Below, piece after piece: positions 5,362-7,214 of a stretch of DNA of 7,214 bases; positions within the stretch are counted from its first letter, which is position 1, and each line of letters opens with the position of its first letter. Source of the stretch: Gammaproteobacteria bacterium. Lineage in GTDB: Bacteria > Pseudomonadota > Gammaproteobacteria > Chromatiales > Chromatiaceae. A program made the position numbers and the translations under genes. Below the pieces are notes generated by a model. That model searched no databases. It was not told the origin of the DNA and saw only the letters and a program-made list of their open reading frames with translations. Location of the stretch: assembly GCA_013041975.1 (NCBI GenBank), contig JABDQZ010000262.1, positions 1 through 7,214 on the forward strand. The letters are read 5' to 3'.

Positions 5362-5850
5362 CTAGTTGATCGTTCGATGTGAATCATCAACGACCTTATT
5401 GACCGCTTTTGCAAGCTTCGTGTCTAAACCAATCGCTTCAGCACACAATTCACATGCATGGTACGACAACCATGTCCTGGAAGGACGAAACACTTGCCCT
5501 TCCTGGGTTTCCATGCTTTGAACAATGGTAACGAAGCTCTTGCCGTTCGGAATAGGCTCACCACAGTTCAGGCATGCGTAGTGACTATCGCTTTGTTCTC
5601 GCTCTTCTTCAGCCGGAAGTTCTGGCTGATAGTGAATTTCTTCATATAAAGCCGTTTCGACCCTTTCAACCAACTTGTGTTGTTCGTAACAGTTTTTGCA
5701 GGCAGTCGCAATAATGCCTGAATCAAGTATGGAATATTGAGCTTTACTCAGGTCACTCATGTACTCACGATTAATTGTGCATACATACATTTCCTGACCG
5801 ACTTGAATCGTATCGCCACAAATCACACAAGGAATCGTAATATCACTCAT
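5362..5850 (-). CDS. Putative zinc-binding protein with two copies of a double CxxC domain
   Basis: The product has 162 residues. Four CxxC pairs lie at 8-11, 51-54, 93-96 and 133-136. They fall into two similar halves: PCVICGDTIQVGQEMYV ... ACKNC and ACLNCGEPIPNGKSFVT ... HACELC, with 39 and 36 residues between the pairs of each half. This is what an internal duplication of a zinc-ribbon or treble-clef unit looks like, each unit binding one metal ion through four cysteines. A Glu-rich linker (PAEEEREQ) joins them. There is no signal peptide, so it is cytoplasmic. No catalytic domain is visible; a role in protein or nucleic-acid contact is a guess. The start at 5850 is chosen because GGAG sits 8 bases upstream (CTGGAGTGTTTTATG). 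The frame remains open to 5907, but that upstream extension lacks a ribosome site and covers the promoter region. It is divergent from the TauE gene. Confidence 0.8.
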   Translation of the reverse strand: MSDITIPCVICGDTIQVGQEMYVCTINREYMSDLSKAQYSILDSGIIATACKNCYEQHKLVERVETALYEEIHYQPELPAEEEREQSDSHYACLNCGEPIPNGKSFVTIVQSMETQEGQVFRPSRTWLSYHACELCAEAIGLDTKLAKAVNKVVDDSHRTIN

Positions 5851-5878
5851 AAAACACTCCAGATACTTAAATTTCCGT

Positions 5879-5907
5879 AACCTAACAGCTATAAGCTGCA
5901 ATCTCAA
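5879..5907 (-). promoter_or_regulatory. Putative promoter with operator-like palindrome for the Cys-pair gene
   Basis: On the - strand, TTGAGA (5902-5907) and TAGGTT (5879-5884) stand 17 bases apart as possible -35 and -10 elements. The palindrome CAGCT-ATA-AGCTG (5886-5898) is centred in the spacer, where a repressor or activator dimer would act. The -10 match is weak (3 of 6). Confidence 0.35.
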
Positions 5908-5911
5908 TTGA

Positions 5912-5940
5912 CATACCCTCCACCCGCAGGTGGTGGTATG
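5912..5940. repeat. Interrupted inverted repeat before the TauE gene
   Basis: CATACC (5912-5917) and CCACC (5920-5924) pair with GGTGG (5929-5933) and GGTATG (5935-5940), leaving CT and T unpaired and a CGCA loop. This gives 11 pairs over 29 bases. A consensus -35 TTGACA (5908-5913) overlaps the left end, but no -10 lies at normal spacing. TATGCT (5937-5942) would need a 23-base spacer. It may be an operator or an RNA hairpin. Confidence 0.45.
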
Positions 5941-5983
5941 CTTGGATCAAGCTACAAATCACGCACCCCCATCCCTCTCCCCA

Positions 5984-6721
5984 ATGATGACCACAGAGAT
6001 CTATATCGCCGCTTTGTTCATTATCCTCCTGGCCTATTTCATACGAGGTATTACCGGCTTTGGCTCGGGATTAATTGCCATTCCGCTGTTGGCTCATTTA
6101 CTGCCTCTGACCTTTGTGGTTCCATTGATACTGGTACTCGACTTCCTGGCCTCTGTGGTTCTTACCCGCCATACTAAACTTCAAGTACAGTGGCATGAAA
6201 TTGGTGTTTTGTTACCACCAACCATCATCGGTATGTTGGCGGGAACCTTCCTGTTAATCAATTTACCCAGAGAACCTCTTTTACTCGGACTGGGTTCATT
6301 CGTAATCCTTTTCGGCTTGCGCTATTTATTCAACGTACATAGTGAAAACCCGATAAGCCGCTGGTGGTCTGCTCCTACCGGGCTGGCAGGGGGCACGATA
6401 GGTGCTATGTTTGGCACTGGCGGGCCGCCTTATGTGGTCTATCTCTCACACCGTCTGCAAGATAAAACTCAATTAGTCGGAACATTATCTGGCATATTTA
6501 TGCTCGAAGGAGCCTTGCGTGTCGCTATCTTTCTCTATATCGGGTTATTGTCTCAGGACGACATGATTGGCTCATTATTACTTGCTCTGCCATTGATGAG
6601 CCTGGGACTGTACCTGGGAACCAGGGTTCACCTGGGTATTTCCCACCGACAGCAATTAGGACTTATTGGCGGAATGTTGTTACTCAGTGGTGGCTCTCTG
6701 ATATGGAAGGCATGGGCCTGA
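5984..6721 (+). CDS. TauE/SafE-type sulfite/organosulfonate exporter family membrane protein
   Basis: From the ATG at 5984 the product has 245 residues and about eight membrane helices in two repeated halves, typical of the TauE/SafE (former DUF81) family. Members move sulfite, sulfoacetate or other small organic anions across the inner membrane. Hallmarks are the first-half motif GFGSGLIAIPLLA (about residues 25-37) and the second-half motif GTGGPPYVVYL (about 144-154). The frame is open further upstream to GTG at 5930 and TTG at 5942, but that extension is not hydrophobic and not family-like. An ATG at 5987 is equally possible. None of these starts has a strong ribosome site; the two ATGs have none. 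Its TGA overlaps the ATG of the thioredoxin-fold gene by one base, so both are translated from one mRNA. The true substrate cannot be read from sequence. Confidence 0.88.
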   Translation: MMTTEIYIAALFIILLAYFIRGITGFGSGLIAIPLLAHLLPLTFVVPLILVLDFLASVVLTRHTKLQVQWHEIGVLLPPTIIGMLAGTFLLINLPREPLLLGLGSFVILFGLRYLFNVHSENPISRWWSAPTGLAGGTIGAMFGTGGPPYVVYLSHRLQDKTQLVGTLSGIFMLEGALRVAIFLYIGLLSQDDMIGSLLLALPLMSLGLYLGTRVHLGISHRQQLGLIGGMLLLSGGSLIWKAWA

Positions 6722-7053
6722 TGAAAACTGTCAGCGATATGCAACAATTAAACAAAATGAAGCAGGAAAACGCGGTCTTTATTCTTTTTGGTGGAGAGCA
6801 TTGCGGTGTCTGTAAAACCCTTCGATCTCGACTGGAGCCTTTGTTAAAACAGGACTTTCCTGACCTTCCTTCGGTATATATTGACTGTGAGATATCACCG
6901 AACATTTGTGCTCAACACAGTGTATTTAGCTTGCCGGTGGTTAAAGCCTACATTGAAGGCAGGCTTATCGTTGAGGAGAATGGTGCTTTCAGTATCAAAA
7001 AACTACTGCAGTCTATCGAACGACCCTACAAACTCTGGAAAGACGCCCTCTGA
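6721..7053 (+). CDS. Thioredoxin-fold protein with CGVC active site
   Basis: The product has 110 residues, the normal size for a single thioredoxin domain. Visible features are strand VFILFGG, active site Cys28-Gly-Val-Cys31 preceded by His27, the strand SVYIDCEIS, and the cis-proline loop SLPVVKAYIEG with Pro72. Cys56 and Cys63 are additional. CGVC differs from the CGPC of classical thioredoxin, so the redox potential and partners probably differ. No signal peptide is seen, implying a cytoplasmic thiol-disulfide role. The start at 6721 is preferred over the in-frame ATG at 6703: GGAAGG (6705-6710) lies 10 bases upstream, and the codon overlaps the TauE stop as TGATG, a coupling arrangement. 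The tight link suggests a shared job with the transporter, such as handling a sulfur or thiol compound (inference). Confidence 0.88.
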   Translation: MKTVSDMQQLNKMKQENAVFILFGGEHCGVCKTLRSRLEPLLKQDFPDLPSVYIDCEISPNICAQHSVFSLPVVKAYIEGRLIVEENGAFSIKKLLQSIERPYKLWKDAL

Positions 7054-7134
7054 CAGGTAGCCACTAAATCGCCTTTTAAATGACCACCAAAATCATTGAT
7101 CAATAAAAGCTATTAATCCTGTCCTTTTCAACCT

Positions 7135-7214
7135 ATGCAAAAACAATATTTATCCTCTGGACATCAACTTTATAAAACCTATGCTGTAAGTAACAGTAGC
7201 TACAAAGTGCATAC
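7135..7214 (+). CDS. Possible start of a gene running off the right edge
   Basis: An ATG at 7135 opens a frame (MQKQYLSSGHQLYKTYAVS...) that stays open for 26 codons to the window edge. No ribosome site or promoter is visible, and the frame is short enough to be chance. The - strand is also open here for 26 codons in one frame, so a gene ending from the right is equally possible. No family is recognised. Confidence 0.2.
   Translation, partial: MQKQYLSSGHQLYKTYAVSNSSYKVH

Overview
The window reads as chromosomal DNA of a gammaproteobacterium. This is inferred from gene families and style, with no rRNA, tRNA or marker gene to place it further. No transposase, integrase, CRISPR array, plasmid or phage gene was found. 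Most coding regions have moderate GC content. One small membrane-protein gene near the left edge is very AT-rich (about 27% GC by hand count).

Left part (1-1313): an open frame of about 50 codons with one membrane helix runs in from the left edge. It is followed by a 74-residue two-helix membrane protein on the + strand with a recognisable promoter and ribosome site. A small lipoprotein with a lipocalin-like pattern lies on the - strand. Centre-left (1314-3149): a - strand gene encodes an exported rhodanese plus metallo-beta-lactamase-fold protein whose first metal-binding motif is replaced. It ends in a probable terminator hairpin and is preceded by a 9-codon leader frame that overlaps its start. 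About 440 bases without a convincing gene follow. They hold a perfect 9-bp inverted repeat and a possibly structured leader for the next gene.

Centre-right (3150-5361): a + strand lipoprotein has a Tyr-rich N-terminal domain and a long Lys/Arg/His-rich tail. It converges on a - strand rhomboid intramembrane protease with its catalytic residues in place. After about 350 bases with no convincing gene comes a 62-residue two-helix membrane protein. Right part (5362-7214): a - strand protein built from two copies of a Cys-pair (probable zinc) domain is divergent from a + strand pair, a TauE/SafE-type transporter and a thioredoxin-fold protein, which overlap by one base. The divergent promoter region carries two dyads. 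A short frame of doubtful status runs off the right edge.

The only clear co-transcribed pair is TauE plus thioredoxin. With the rhodanese-MBL protein about 3 kb away, it gives the window a loose sulfur and thiol theme, but the genes lie in separate units and nothing shows that they form one pathway. I see no assembled new system. The most notable points are the altered metal site of the rhodanese-MBL protein, its leader frame, and the dyads at 2983-3004 and 5879-5940.
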